NCBI GenBank assembly: GCA_045123185.1
Contig: JBGVIL010000026.1
Location: 62,001-126,000, forward strand
Direction: 5' to 3'
Length of the DNA stretch: 64,000 bases
DNA from: UBA1231 sp045123185
GTDB lineage: Bacteria; Bacillota_I; Bacilli_A; ML615J-28; CAG-313
The notes under the pieces were generated by a model. That model saw nothing but the letters and a program-made list of their open reading frames with translations, was not told the origin of the DNA and made no database searches. Positions within the stretch are counted from its first letter, which is position 1, and each line of letters opens with the position of its first letter. Of the stretch, positions 34,422 through 42,782 are shown in pieces. Position numbers and translations under genes: made by a program.

Positions 34422-35000
34422 ATGATATCTAAAAAAGATTTATTAAAAGAAATGAACATATCATATGGACAATTATATCGATGGAAAAGAGAAGGATTAA
34501 TTCCTGATGAATGGTTTATTAAACAATCTGTTTCTACAGGACAAGAAACTTTTTTTAAAAGGTCATTAATAATTCCGCGTATCAAACAAATATTGTCTTT
34601 AAAAGATAAATATGAACTTCAAGAAATAAATAAACTCTTCACTGACAATAATGAAGAACATAACTATAACGTAAGAGAAGTTGTAATGATTGATGAAATT
34701 GATCCATTTGTATTAAAGACTTATTTAGCGAATAGAAAAAATTTAACAATTATTGAACTTGCACTTATATATATATTTAGTCAGTATAAAGATTTAATTG
34801 ATATTAATGATTATTTAAGTATAGATTTTAATGATAATAGACTAACTGATAAAAACGTATATATATGTAATTTATCAGACCAAAACTTTATCTTAATTGG
34901 TGATGATAATTTAGTTATTGATTCGAAGATAAAGATTATTAATATAGAAAAATTACATGATGTAATAAGCTTAATTGCGGTGAAAATTAAGGAGGTATAA
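34422..35000 (+). CDS. YhbD-like (DUF4004) regulator
   Basis: The start is ATG 34422 after GAGGTG; a longer frame from 34389 runs through the promoter. The 192-residue product begins ISKKDLLKEMNISYGQLYRWKREGLIPDEWF, a MerR-like winged helix found in B. subtilis YhbD, followed by FTGQETFF-like STGQETFFKR. The C-terminal part is hydrophobic/acidic and of unknown function. In Bacillus yhbD lies before the bactofilin genes yhbE and yhbF; here too a bactofilin follows 4 bases later. Autoregulation is inferred. Confidence 0.8.
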   Translation: MISKKDLLKEMNISYGQLYRWKREGLIPDEWFIKQSVSTGQETFFKRSLIIPRIKQILSLKDKYELQEINKLFTDNNEEHNYNVREVVMIDEIDPFVLKTYLANRKNLTIIELALIYIFSQYKDLIDINDYLSIDFNDNRLTDKNVYICNLSDQNFILIGDDNLVIDSKIKIINIEKLHDVISLIAVKIKEV

Positions 35001-35004
35001 CAAA

Positions 35005-35580
35005 ATGATAGATGATTCTGGAATCTATGGTGTTGGAAATGCTAACGGTGGAACATATAAAAACTTTAAAATTGCAGGAAGTGCAACAGTTAATGAAGAT
35101 TGTAAAGCCGAAAAAATTAAAATTGCTGGTAATGCAGATTTTAAAAAGTCGGTTACAGCTAAGTCATTTAAAGTAGCTGGACGATGTTCAGTTGGTGGAA
35201 ATATCAAAGTAGTTAAATTATCAATAGCCGGAAGTTTTACAGCTAAAGGAAATATTGATGCAGAAAATGCAAATTTGGCTGGTACAGTATATGTTGATGG
35301 TGATATTAATTGTGAAGAATTTGAAGCAAATGTTACTGGTTCGTCTTTTAAAAATATATATGGTGAATCAATATCATTCCATAAAGGTAATTCAATATCA
35401 GCAAGATCAACTATTGAAGAAATAGCAGCAACAAAGATTGATATTGAAAATGTTAAAGTAAATAAAGTAAGCGGTGAATTTGTTATTATTGGTGATGACT
35501 GTATTGTTGAATTAGTAGAATATAATAATACTTTATCACTATCTAAAAAAGCAAAAATTACAAGAATTGTAAAAATTTAG
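35005..35580 (+). CDS. bactofilin-like polymer-forming protein
   Basis: This 191-residue protein has a repeated beta-helix pattern with Gly, Ala and hydrophobic residues about every 18-20 positions (FKIAGSATVNEDCKAEKI, IKIAGNADFKKSVTAK, VVKLSIAGSFTAKGNI). This is the bactofilin/DUF583 fold that polymerises into filaments. No membrane segment is present. AAGGAGG precedes the ATG. It follows the YhbD-like gene and precedes two small membrane proteins, which could be its partners. Confidence 0.82.
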   Translation: MIDDSGIYGVGNANGGTYKNFKIAGSATVNEDCKAEKIKIAGNADFKKSVTAKSFKVAGRCSVGGNIKVVKLSIAGSFTAKGNIDAENANLAGTVYVDGDINCEEFEANVTGSSFKNIYGESISFHKGNSISARSTIEEIAATKIDIENVKVNKVSGEFVIIGDDCIVELVEYNNTLSLSKKAKITRIVKI

Positions 35581-35588
35581 GAGGGCAT

Positions 35589-36032
35589 ATGAAAACTACA
35601 ATCGAAGTAAATGGTGAAGTTATTGAAATTGATTTAGAAAATCTTACTGAAGAAGAAGCTAAAAAGTATAATATTAATTTTAATATCCCTAATCGTGAAG
35701 AAACTAAAGGAACAGGATGGGTAATTACAACACATAAAATAAGATCCAAATTCTTAAGAATATTATTTCTTTTATCATTAATGGCTTTCTTCCTTTGCGG
35801 TTTTTTAATTGACGGAGGGTGGAGTTGGAGTTGGGCATTATTCTTTGTTACTCCAATAATGTCATGTTTTCTTGATTTATTTAAAAAGTCAAAAAAACAA
35901 GTTTTCAAAACAATAATGACATTCTTAATTATAGGCGCCTTTTTTGCATGCGGGTTCTTGCTTGAAAATGCATGGAGATGGTGTTGGGTATTATTTTTCT
36001 TAATCCCGATTGTTAATATTACGGTGGAATAA
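35589..36032 (+). CDS. small membrane protein with tryptophan-rich segments
   Basis: The 147-residue protein has a charged N-domain (about residues 1-50) and four hydrophobic segments after it. Two Trp-rich turns, GGWSWSWALFF and NAWRWCWVLFF, occupy equivalent places in an internal repeat, so it may have arisen by duplication. AGGAGG precedes the ATG. It stops directly before the next ATG. I know no function. Confidence 0.7.
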   Translation: MKTTIEVNGEVIEIDLENLTEEEAKKYNINFNIPNREETKGTGWVITTHKIRSKFLRILFLLSLMAFFLCGFLIDGGWSWSWALFFVTPIMSCFLDLFKKSKKQVFKTIMTFLIIGAFFACGFLLENAWRWCWVLFFLIPIVNITVE

Positions 36033-36821
36033 ATGAACAGACAAAACAAAGATTACTTAGAAAAAGATTTTGCTAAACATCAACCCAAATTATTTATGCC
36101 AATAATGAACACGTTAATCGCTGTTGGTGCAATCATTTTAATGATTAAAGTAGCTATTACGAACGATGTTAAAATAATTTGGTTAATTATATTTATTGTT
36201 TTAATGTTAGTATTTGCAGGTGGCAGTTGGTATACAAGTTTTGTCTTAAAAAGACAAAATAAAAAAGCAACTGTTGACTTTCAAAAAGAAACTGAATTAT
36301 TATTTAATGCAGTATATGAATTAAAAAAAGGAACTTATATCGAACCGAAAACTCCTGTAATTTTTGAAATATCAAAAGAGTATAATCCTATTGAAACAGT
36401 AACTTATACTAAAATATCAAGAGCTTTTTTACCTAATATTGATCATGAAATATTAGTAAATATTGGTCCAACATGTGCAGGATTAAATGTTAGTAACGAA
36501 ACATTAAATGTTATTGGTTTTTCAGGATGCGCTCCATATTCTATTTGGCGTAATAAAAAGTTAAGATTACCAGAATATCAAGAAGGTTCTTTAAAACTTA
36601 AGATGGATGGTTATAATAAAGTTAAAAAATTAACATTAAAAATATTAAATCAAGTTGACTCTTATTACGATAAAAAAAGTGGTATATTTGCAATCGGAGA
36701 TATTAAACAAACTGTTCTTGATGAAAATATAAAAATTGGTGAAAATGTTATTGTTAGTTTATATGAAAATCAAGTAAAGTGTGTATATGTAATTTTAGAA
36801 TCAAATTTATTACTAAAATAA
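36033..36821 (+). CDS. membrane protein, unknown function
   Basis: This 262-residue protein has two adjacent hydrophobic segments at about residues 20-65 and a soluble domain after them. The soluble part includes VNIGPTCAGLNVSNETLNVIGFSGCAP, with two Cys, and a basic stretch. The ATG directly follows the preceding stop and has a GGTGG site. It ends the YhbD/bactofilin operon and is followed by the suf promoter region. No family is recognised. Confidence 0.65.
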   Translation: MNRQNKDYLEKDFAKHQPKLFMPIMNTLIAVGAIILMIKVAITNDVKIIWLIIFIVLMLVFAGGSWYTSFVLKRQNKKATVDFQKETELLFNAVYELKKGTYIEPKTPVIFEISKEYNPIETVTYTKISRAFLPNIDHEILVNIGPTCAGLNVSNETLNVIGFSGCAPYSIWRNKKLRLPEYQEGSLKLKMDGYNKVKKLTLKILNQVDSYYDKKSGIFAIGDIKQTVLDENIKIGENVIVSLYENQVKCVYVILESNLLLK

Positions 36822-36834
36822 AAAAGTAATTCAA

Positions 36835-36863
36835 TTGAAGAAAACTGTAAAAAGTGCTATAAT
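36835..36863 (+). promoter_or_regulatory. suf operon promoter
   Basis: TTGAAG (36835-36840) and TATAAT (36858-36863) are separated by 17 bases, with TGC before the -10 as an extended element. The -10 lies inside the 5' arm of the hairpin at 36849-36911. The leader to sufC is about 75 bases. Confidence 0.7.
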
Positions 36864-36911
36864 AAGAAAGGTAAAAAAATAAGATTTTGCCTAATTGTTA
36901 TGGCACTTTTT
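36849..36911 (+). terminator. long hairpin, terminator of the upstream operon, overlapping the suf promoter
   Basis: AAAAAGTGCTATAATAA pairs with TTGTTATGGCACTTTTT over 17 bp (two G.U pairs). An inner 8-bp hairpin, AGGTAAAA with TTTTGCCT, follows a small internal loop. The 3' arm runs into a T-rich tract (TTTTTATTTT). A transcript from the upstream operon contains both arms and can form it. A transcript from the suf promoter starts after the 5' arm and cannot form the outer stem. Confidence 0.65.
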
Positions 36912-36944
36912 ATTTTCGTAAAAATTATTGTGTGAGGTATTATT

Positions 36945-37766
36945 ATGTCTAAATTACAAATTATTGACTTATGGGTAAAGGTAGAAGATAAAGTTATCTT
37001 AAAAGGAGTTAACTTAGAAATGAACAGTGGTGAGATTCATGTTATTATGGGTCCAAACGGAACTGGTAAATCTACATTAGCTCAAACAATCATGGGACAT
37101 TACAAATATGAAGTCATTCAAGGACAAATTCTTTTAGATGGTGAAGACGTATTAAAAATGTCTGTTGATGAAAGAAGTAGAAAAGGGTTATTTCTTGCAA
37201 TGCAATATCCTGCAGAAATTACTGGAGTTACTAACGCTGATTTCATTAAAACCGCTATGCAAGCAAGACTATCAGAAGACGAACATATTTCATTATTTAA
37301 ATTTATTAAAAATCTAGATAAAGCAACAAAAGAATTAAAAATGAATCAAGACCTTCCACATAGATATGTTAATGTTGGTTTCTCAGGTGGAGAAAAGAAA
37401 AGAAATGAAATTCTTCAAATGAAAATGTTACAACCAAAATTTGCAATTCTTGACGAAATTGACTCTGGGCTTGACGTAGATGCTTTAAGAATTGTTGGTG
37501 AAAATGTTAATGATATGAAATCAGAAACATTTGGTGCTTTAGTAATTACACACTACGAAAGATTATTAGACTATATAAAACCAGATGTAGTTCATGTACT
37601 AATGAATGGTAAAGTTGTTAAAACTGGTGCTAATGAACTTATTGAAAAAATTGACCGTGAAGGTTATGATTGGCTAAAATTAGAACTTGGTCTTGTTGAT
37701 GAACCAGTTAAGAAACAAGTAAGCCTTGGAACTTGTGCTGTAAACCCTAATACAAGAGGCAAGTAA
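36945..37766 (+). CDS. sufC: Fe-S assembly ATPase SufC
   Basis: This 273-residue ABC ATPase has Walker A MGPNGTGKSTLAQ near residue 35, signature FSGGEKKRNE and Walker B FAILDEIDSGLDVDA, all typical of SufC. It binds SufB and SufD to build Fe-S clusters. A GAGGT site precedes the ATG. It is slightly longer than the usual 250 or so residues owing to a C-terminal extension. It starts the order sufC-D-S-U-B. Confidence 0.96.
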   Translation: MSKLQIIDLWVKVEDKVILKGVNLEMNSGEIHVIMGPNGTGKSTLAQTIMGHYKYEVIQGQILLDGEDVLKMSVDERSRKGLFLAMQYPAEITGVTNADFIKTAMQARLSEDEHISLFKFIKNLDKATKELKMNQDLPHRYVNVGFSGGEKKRNEILQMKMLQPKFAILDEIDSGLDVDALRIVGENVNDMKSETFGALVITHYERLLDYIKPDVVHVLMNGKVVKTGANELIEKIDREGYDWLKLELGLVDEPVKKQVSLGTCAVNPNTRGK

Positions 37767-37767
37767 T

Positions 37768-38511
37768 ATGAGTGATGTTTTAATTCAAACTTCACCAATG
37801 CATGAATGTGAAGAAATTAATTTAGAAAGAAATGAATCAAAAGTAATTTATCAAGACTTTGATACACCAATCAATTGTATGAACATCTCTTTAGAAGAAA
37901 ATGCTAATCTTGAAATATTATTGTATAATTCAAATATCACGTTAAATGCTAATTTAAAGGAAAACTCTTCATTAAAAATTTATAACCTAGCTTTCACAAG
38001 TGATGATTACAAATGTAATGTTGAAGTAAATTTAAATGGAGAAGCAAGTAATGTGAATATCATTAATGTGTATTTAGGTATCAATGAAGCTTCATTAGAA
38101 TCAAATATTCAAATGAATCATTATGCAAAACATAGTGTAAGTATGTTAGATACTTATGCAATAGGTAAAAATAGTGCTAAGCTAAACTTAAACAATAATG
38201 CTTTTATTAAACAAGGTATGTCACAAAGTGATGCAAAGCAATCAACAAGAGGATTAAATTTATCAAATTCATCTTCAATTAAAGCACAACCAAATTTATT
38301 TATTGATGAATATGATGTAATAGCATCTCATAGTTGTTCAATTGGTTCAATTGATAAAGACGAATTATTCTATTTAATGAGTAGAGGTTTACCAGAAGAG
38401 CAAGCTCATGAAATAGTTGTTTTAGGATTTATCCAACCAATAATTGAAAAAATTAAAAACGAAAACTTACAAGAAAATATATATAAAAAATTTGCAAATT
38501 TATTAAAGTAG
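37768..38511 (+). CDS. sufD: SufD-like scaffold protein, short
   Basis: The protein has a right-handed beta-helix core and the SufB/D C-terminal block ASHSCSIGSIDKDELFYLMSRGLPEEQAHEIV. At 247 residues it is much shorter than the usual 400-430, lacking most of the N-terminal helical domain. It lies in the normal place between sufC and sufS, so loss of the N-terminal domain rather than pseudogenisation is inferred. The intergenic gap to sufC is one base. Confidence 0.9.
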   Translation: MSDVLIQTSPMHECEEINLERNESKVIYQDFDTPINCMNISLEENANLEILLYNSNITLNANLKENSSLKIYNLAFTSDDYKCNVEVNLNGEASNVNIINVYLGINEASLESNIQMNHYAKHSVSMLDTYAIGKNSAKLNLNNNAFIKQGMSQSDAKQSTRGLNLSNSSSIKAQPNLFIDEYDVIASHSCSIGSIDKDELFYLMSRGLPEEQAHEIVVLGFIQPIIEKIKNENLQENIYKKFANLLK

Positions 38512-38519
38512 GTGATTTT

Positions 38520-39725
38520 ATGCTTGAAGTAAAGCGCAGTGATTTCCCACTACTTGAATCTAATAAAGAATTAGTTTATTTAGATTCAGCAGCTACTTCA
38601 ATTAAACCCCAAATTGTAATTGATAAAATTAATGAATACTACACAAAGTATGGTGTTAATATTCATCGCGGTGTTTATGATTTAAGTGGTATTGCAACTA
38701 ACGAATATGAAGAATTAAGAAATGTAGTTGCGAAGTTCATTAATTCAAAACCAGAAGAAGTTGTTTATACTAAAGGTACAACTGATGGGATAAACAAATT
38801 AGCATATATGTTAGAAGATAGAATTAATGAAAATGATGAAATAATTGTATCTCTTTTAGATCATCATAGTTTAATCATGCCATGGCAAAACATAGCATTA
38901 AAGAAAAAAGCTAAATTAGTTTTTGTTGACTTAAACGAAAACAATCAAATTACAGTTGAGAATTTTAAAAAATGTCTTAATAAAAATACAAAAATTGTTG
39001 CATTAACACATGTATCTAATGTATTAGGTGTTATTTCGCCAGTTAAGGAAATAACTAAACTTGCACACGAACATGGTGCAATAGTTATTTTAGATGGTGC
39101 ACAATCAGTTCCACATATGAAAGTTGATGTTAAAGATTTAGATGTTGACTTCTTGGCGTTCTCTGGCCATAAGATGATGGCTCCAACAGGAACAGGAATA
39201 TTATATGGTAAATATAAACTTCTTAATTCATTAAATCCAGTTGAGTTTGGTGGAGATATGAATGATGGTGTAGAAAAATATTCATCTACTTATAAAGATG
39301 CGCCTGAAAAATTTGAAGCAGGAACACAAAATATTGAAGGTGTTATAGCATTTAAAAAAGCAATTGAGTATTTATCAAATCTTGGATTAGATAATGTTCA
39401 TGCACATTCTAAAGAGTTAGCTAAATATGTTGTTGAACAAATTAAAGATAATCCATTAGTCGAACTATATACAAAAAATCCCGAAAGTGGTATTGTAACA
39501 TTTAATATTAAAGATGTTCATCCACATGATGTTGCAACTTTCTTATCAAGTTATAATATATGTATTAGAGCAGGACACCACTGTGCACAGTTGATTACAC
39601 ATCACTTAGGATGTATGGGAACTGTTCGTGCAAGTTTCTATATATATAACACACTTGATGATGCAAAAAAATTAGTTGAAGCAATTAATGCAGCAACTGA
39701 TTACTTTAAGGAGTGGTTAATATGA
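38520..39725 (+). CDS. sufS: cysteine desulfurase SufS
   Basis: This 401-residue PLP enzyme takes sulfur from cysteine for Fe-S assembly. It has YLDSAATSIKP at the start, the PLP-lysine in FSGHKMMAPTGTG, TKGTTDGINKLAY for substrate contact, and the active Cys in RAGHHCAQ near residue 355. It lies between sufD and sufU. Its stop is shared with the binding site of sufU. Confidence 0.96.
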   Translation: MLEVKRSDFPLLESNKELVYLDSAATSIKPQIVIDKINEYYTKYGVNIHRGVYDLSGIATNEYEELRNVVAKFINSKPEEVVYTKGTTDGINKLAYMLEDRINENDEIIVSLLDHHSLIMPWQNIALKKKAKLVFVDLNENNQITVENFKKCLNKNTKIVALTHVSNVLGVISPVKEITKLAHEHGAIVILDGAQSVPHMKVDVKDLDVDFLAFSGHKMMAPTGTGILYGKYKLLNSLNPVEFGGDMNDGVEKYSSTYKDAPEKFEAGTQNIEGVIAFKKAIEYLSNLGLDNVHAHSKELAKYVVEQIKDNPLVELYTKNPESGIVTFNIKDVHPHDVATFLSSYNICIRAGHHCAQLITHHLGCMGTVRASFYIYNTLDDAKKLVEAINAATDYFKEWLI

Positions 39726-40174
39726 ATTCAATAAATGATTTATATCGCCAAGTAATAATGGAACATTACAAATCTCCAAGAAATAAAGGTTTAAAAGAAG
39801 ATGAAGGTTATGTAAACCTAAGACTTAAAAACCCTTCTTGTGGTGATGATGTAACTATTCAAGCGAAAATAGAAAATGATTTAATTACAGGAATTCGTCA
39901 TGAAGGCACAGGATGTTCAATTTGTTGTTCTAGTGCATCAGTAATGAGTGAAGTATTAAAAGGTAAAACTGTTAAAGAAGCTGAAGCCATTATTAATGAT
40001 TATTATAATTTAATAAAAGGTGAAGAAGTTCTTGATGAAGATAGCTTAGACGAAGCAATTGCGTATCGTGGCGTGGCAAACTTTCCAGCACGTGTTAAAT
40101 GCGCAACCCTTGCTTGGCGTGCTTTAGGCGCAATTCTTCAAGGACAAAAAGGTGAACAAGATGTCGAAGAATAA
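39722..40174 (+). CDS. sufU: sulfur acceptor SufU
   Basis: The start is ATG 39722, overlapping the sufS stop by 4 bases (ATG inside TAATATG); an upstream GTG is less likely. The 150-residue protein carries the three conserved Cys of SufU in NPSCGDD, GTGCSICC and RVKCATLAWRAL, with the Asp of CGDD. Zinc-bound SufU accepts sulfur from SufS. Its last codons overlap sufB by 14 bases. Confidence 0.94.
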   Translation: MNSINDLYRQVIMEHYKSPRNKGLKEDEGYVNLRLKNPSCGDDVTIQAKIENDLITGIRHEGTGCSICCSSASVMSEVLKGKTVKEAEAIINDYYNLIKGEEVLDEDSLDEAIAYRGVANFPARVKCATLAWRALGAILQGQKGEQDVEE

Positions 40175-41567
40175 TACACTAGATAAAATTGGTACTGATT
40201 ATAAATATGGTTTTTCGACTGATACTAAAGCAGTATTTGATACTGGTCGTGGTATTTCTGAAAAAGTTGTGAGACAAATTTCAGCATATAAGAATGAACC
40301 AGAATGGATGTTAGACCTAAGAGTAAAAGCTTATAAAGCTTTTGATGAAAAAAAATGGCCAACTTTTGGACCAAAGTTAGACATGTTAAATTTTGATGAA
40401 TATATATATTATATTAAATCAACTGATAATATTTCTAATAATTGGAATCAAGTTCCGGAAGAAATTAAAGACACTTTTGATAAACTTGGTATTCCTGAAG
40501 CAGAACAAAAATACTTAGCTGGGGTTTCAACTCAATTCGAATCAGAAGTTGTATATCATAATACAATTGAGGAATTAGAGAAACTAGGAGTATTATTTTG
40601 CGATACTGATACTGCAGTTAAAAAATATCCTGAGATCGTTAAAGAATATTTTAATAAGGTAGTTCCATATCAAGATAATATGTTTGCATCTCTTAACACT
40701 GCTGTTTGGTCAGGTGGATCATTTATATATATTCCAAAAGGTGTTAAGATTGAAAAACCACTTCAATCATATTTTAGAATTAATACTGAACAAATGGGTC
40801 AATTTGAAAGAACATTAATTATAGTTGATGAAGGAGCAAGCTTAAATTATGTTGAAGGTTGCACTGCTCCAAAATATTCTAAAGATTCACTACACGCTGC
40901 AGTTGTTGAAATTTATGTTAAAAAAGGTGGATATTGCAGATATTCAACTGTTCAAAACTGGTCAAACAATATTGTTAACTTAGTAACGAAACGCGCATAT
41001 GTTGAAGAGAATGGACATATGGAATGGATCGATGGTAATATTGGTTCAATGGTTAATATGAAATACCCTGCTTGTATTTTAGCTGGACCATATGCCAAAG
41101 GAACAACAATTTCTATTGCATTTGCGGGTGCTGAACAATATCAAGATACTGGTGCTAAAATGATACATCTAGCACCTCATACTACAAGTCAAATTATTTC
41201 TAAATCAATTTGCCGTGGTGGAGGAAAAGTAAATTATCGTGGTACTGTTCGTCATGGTAAAAATGCAAATAATGCTAAATCACATGTTGAATGTGATACA
41301 TTAATTCTTGATAACATTTCTACAAGTGATACAATTCCAACAAATATAGTTCAAAATGGAACATCATATATTGAACATGAAGCGACAGTTTCTAAAGTTT
41401 CCGAAGAACAACTATTCTATTTAATGAGTCGTGGTTTAACAGAACAACAAGCAACTGAAATGATTATCATGGGATTCATTGAACCTTTTGCGAAAGAACT
41501 TCCAATGGAGTATGCTGTAGAACTTAACCAATTAATAAAACTTGAAATGACAAATTCAATCGGATAA
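40161..41567 (+). CDS. sufB: Fe-S scaffold SufB
   Basis: The start is ATG 40161, preceded by GGTGAAC within sufU. The 468-residue protein is the normal length for SufB. It has an N-terminal helical domain with GISEKVVRQISAYKNEP and WMLDLRVKAYKAF, a beta-helix with YVEGCTAPKYSKDSLHAAV, and the C-terminal EEQLFYLMSRGLTEQQATEMI. It forms the SufBC2D scaffold. It ends the operon at a strong terminator. Confidence 0.96.
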   Translation: MSKNNTLDKIGTDYKYGFSTDTKAVFDTGRGISEKVVRQISAYKNEPEWMLDLRVKAYKAFDEKKWPTFGPKLDMLNFDEYIYYIKSTDNISNNWNQVPEEIKDTFDKLGIPEAEQKYLAGVSTQFESEVVYHNTIEELEKLGVLFCDTDTAVKKYPEIVKEYFNKVVPYQDNMFASLNTAVWSGGSFIYIPKGVKIEKPLQSYFRINTEQMGQFERTLIIVDEGASLNYVEGCTAPKYSKDSLHAAVVEIYVKKGGYCRYSTVQNWSNNIVNLVTKRAYVEENGHMEWIDGNIGSMVNMKYPACILAGPYAKGTTISIAFAGAEQYQDTGAKMIHLAPHTTSQIISKSICRGGGKVNYRGTVRHGKNANNAKSHVECDTLILDNISTSDTIPTNIVQNGTSYIEHEATVSKVSEEQLFYLMSRGLTEQQATEMIIMGFIEPFAKELPMEYAVELNQLIKLEMTNSIG

Positions 41568-41570
41568 TAT

Positions 41571-41604
41571 AAAATAACCATTTCGTTAGAAATGGTTATT
41601 TTTG
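41571..41604. terminator. bidirectional terminator of suf and the XRE gene
   Basis: A perfect 14-bp stem, AAAATAACCATTTC with GAAATGGTTATTTT, around GTTA, with T-rich flanks on both strands, between convergent genes. The reverse-strand gene ends inside the 3' arm. Confidence 0.85.
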
Positions 41605-41877
41605 TTTTCCAAAACTTTTATTAAAATCTTTATCTATTGATTCAACAAATTCAGCAACTTTTGCTTTAACATATTTATCAGGATCAACACCAAGTAATTC
41701 ATCAATCGTTAAATTAAAGTATTCAGCAATAATCATTAATTGATTTAAACTAGGTTCTTGAATACCTGTTTCAATCTTAGAATAATTTGATTGAGTAATA
41801 TTTAGTAAGTCTGCCATTTCTTGTTGAGAAATATCACGATCTTCTCTTGCATTCTTTAGTCTATCACAAAAATTCAT
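41596..41877 (-). CDS. XRE-family helix-turn-helix regulator
   Basis: The start is the ATG at 41877, with GAGGT 8-9 bases ahead; the frame also has an ATG at 41892 that overlaps that site. The 93-residue product has a Cro/CI-type HTH: FCDRLKNAREDRDISQQEMADLLNITQSNYSKIE, the DNA-recognition helix being the TQSNYSKIE part. A short helical C-terminus follows. It lies between suf and the hydrolase-Mur ligase-Ddl cluster and is divergent from the latter, so it could control it, but that is inference. Confidence 0.85.
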   Translation of the reverse strand: MNFCDRLKNAREDRDISQQEMADLLNITQSNYSKIETGIQEPSLNQLMIIAEYFNLTIDELLGVDPDKYVKAKVAEFVESIDKDFNKSFGKQK

Positions 41878-41994
41878 AGTTTTATACCTCATTTAAATTA
41901 TAAATATAAAATTTATAAAACTTGTAAATTATTCGAATATTGTATAATTTTCTTAAAAATATACAAAATTAGAATAACAAAAGAATATTAAATT

Positions 41995-42015
41995 GGTCTA
42001 AAATCGATCTAAAAT
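41995..42015 (+). repeat. tandem 10-bp direct repeat
   Basis: GGTCTAAAAT at 41995-42004 and GATCTAAAAT at 42006-42015 form an 11-bp-period direct repeat just before the hydrolase gene and in the leader region between two divergent genes. One helical turn apart, it could be a regulator binding site for the XRE protein. Confidence 0.35.
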
Positions 42016-42027
42016 TCATATGATTTT

Positions 42028-42780
42028 ATGATGATTATGAAAGAATTTAATAAGATTAAGTATTTAGAAATTAACAATTCTAAACAAATTAACACAATAA
42101 TAATACCTGGATATTTACAGACACATCAAACATATCAAAATTTATTTCAAACAATTAGTAAGTATTCAAATATATATTTTATAGAAATACCAGGTTTTGG
42201 TATAACTGATAAACTGAATGAAGTAATTAACCTAGATTATTACGTTATATATTTAAAAGAGTTTATTGAACACTTTAAATTAGATAATGTTATTTTATTT
42301 GGTCACTCCTTTGGTGGAAGAATAATTGTTAAATATGAATCGTTATATAATTTTTCTAAGTGTTTAGTTTTAATGGATATTGCGGGTTGTTCTAAAAGAA
42401 CTTTAAATATTAAAGTTGAAATAATTAAATATAAACTATTAAAAAAAATATATAAAACATTAAGATTAAAAAATAAATTTAAAATGTTAGTTTCTAAAAG
42501 TGGATCAAATGAATATAAATCTTTAGACGATATTTCAAAACAGTCATATAGTAATATCATTAAAGAAAAAACTACTAAATATCTAAAAAATATAAAAACA
42601 CCAACACTATTAATTTGGGGTAAAGAAGATAAAGAAACGCCACTTGTAGACGGAATATTAATTAATAAACTTATTAAAAATAGCTCATTAATTACTATTG
42701 ATAATGTTGGTCATTTTCCTAATTTAGAAAATCCAATCTTAGTCAATGATATTTTGGATAATTTTTACCGAGGTGTATAG
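42028..42780 (+). CDS. alpha/beta hydrolase
   Basis: The 250-residue protein has NTIIIPGYLQTH, FGHSFGGRIIVK (the nucleophile Ser in GHSFGG near residue 93), TPTLLIWGKEDKETP (acid) and the His in VGHFPNLENP. This is a complete catalytic triad of the alpha/beta hydrolase fold. No signal peptide is seen. The binding site is weak and several ATGs (42028, 42031, 42037) are possible. It overlaps the start region of the Mur ligase and is likely co-transcribed. Substrate unknown. Confidence 0.88.
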   Translation: MMIMKEFNKIKYLEINNSKQINTIIIPGYLQTHQTYQNLFQTISKYSNIYFIEIPGFGITDKLNEVINLDYYVIYLKEFIEHFKLDNVILFGHSFGGRIIVKYESLYNFSKCLVLMDIAGCSKRTLNIKVEIIKYKLLKKIYKTLRLKNKFKMLVSKSGSNEYKSLDDISKQSYSNIIKEKTTKYLKNIKTPTLLIWGKEDKETPLVDGILINKLIKNSSLITIDNVGHFPNLENPILVNDILDNFYRGV

Positions 42781-42782
42781 TT

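Noticed and set aside
37768..41567. Repeated block shared by sufD and sufB as a recent duplication
   Set aside because: The LFYLMSRGL...QA block is the known common C-terminal domain of the SufB/SufD family.
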